The notes beneath the pieces were generated by a model. It saw nothing but the letters and a program-made list of their open reading frames with translations. It was not told the origin of the DNA and searched no databases. From an uncultured Collinsella sp. (GTDB lineage: Bacteria > Actinomycetota > Coriobacteriia > Coriobacteriales > Coriobacteriaceae): a stretch of DNA of 42,249 bases. Positions within the stretch are counted from its first letter, which is position 1, and the number at the start of each line of letters is the position of its first letter. This document shows, piece after piece, positions 42,165-42,249 of this stretch. The position numbers were made by a program, and so were the translations under genes. The DNA lies in assembly GCA_900757595.1 (NCBI GenBank), contig CAAEOL010000056.1:1-42249 (forward strand), given 5' to 3'.

Positions 42165-42249
42165 GGAACGGCTGCGCGGCGGGCTGGCGGAGCATGCGGC
42201 GGCGGCATGGGGGCACCGGCCTCCACAGCCTCTCCACCTGCGGAAACGA
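42165..42249. other. GC-rich sequence right of the IS
   Basis: The last 85 nt show no assignable gene. Their composition resembles the IS more than the host region to the left, so they may belong to the element or to a second one cut by the window end. Confidence 0.3.

Noticed and set aside
1..42249. CRISPR array, tRNA or rRNA genes
   Set aside because: No regularly spaced repeats and no cloverleaf or rRNA-like stretches were seen on reading both strands; a tRNAscan run would settle the tRNA question.

Overview
The window looks like a chromosome segment of a gut actinobacterium of the class Coriobacteriia, most like Collinsella. This rests on the high G+C coding sequence with strong GC3 bias, actinobacterial-style features (extended -10 promoters, a probable leaderless gene, an LAxTG-like surface anchor) and the mix of gene families. 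The genus was not checked by any search.

Layout. 6-1861: a coiled-coil membrane protein, then about 360 bases packed with inverted repeats. 1861-3072: queA. 3207-9128: an AT-richer islet for arginine catabolism, with a leftward arcD-like/arcA/arcB operon facing a rightward operon of a second arginine-deiminase-like gene and a HTH/S24-like regulator. 9189-10341: queH and a membrane metalloprotease. 10475-13765: a MetRS-like enzyme and an RNA m5C methyltransferase. 13790-19553: a 56-aa membrane protein, a conserved TIM-barrel protein of unknown function, a DegV protein, class III fructose-bisphosphatase and two GtrA proteins. 19712-27448: a cobalamin riboswitch (minus strand) ahead of a 2159-aa cell-surface protein and a second, smaller membrane-anchored protein. 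Both carry a DUF4430 domain, the fold of the C-terminal domain of intrinsic factor and transcobalamin, and the large one also carries a beta-propeller-like region. 27560-33009: UbiB-like kinase with a phasin-like partner, a C69 dipeptidase, and folD-fchA. 33387-37611: two paralogous lipoproteins (the first frameshifted) and a frameshifted secreted PI-PLC-like protein. 37706-40584: a PH-like protein, a YhcG-type nuclease, an ADP-ribosylglycohydrolase and small genes. 40756-42164: an IS30-family element.

How genes work together. The strongest candidate for an undescribed system is the riboswitch-controlled pair at 19712-27448. I read it as a Gram-positive surface apparatus for capturing cobalamin or related corrinoids, combining an intrinsic-factor-like domain with a propeller that recalls the BtuG strategy of Bacteroides. 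A second coherent case is folD-fchA: FolD has lost the lysine and glutamine of the cyclohydrolase site and sits 2 nt from a cyclodeaminase-family gene that could supply that step. The arginine islet pairs a normal deiminase pathway (no carbamate kinase in the window) with a paralog altered at one active-site position, co-transcribed with a regulator whose S24-like domain lacks its catalytic dyad. queA and queH both act in queuosine synthesis but lie on either side of the islet.
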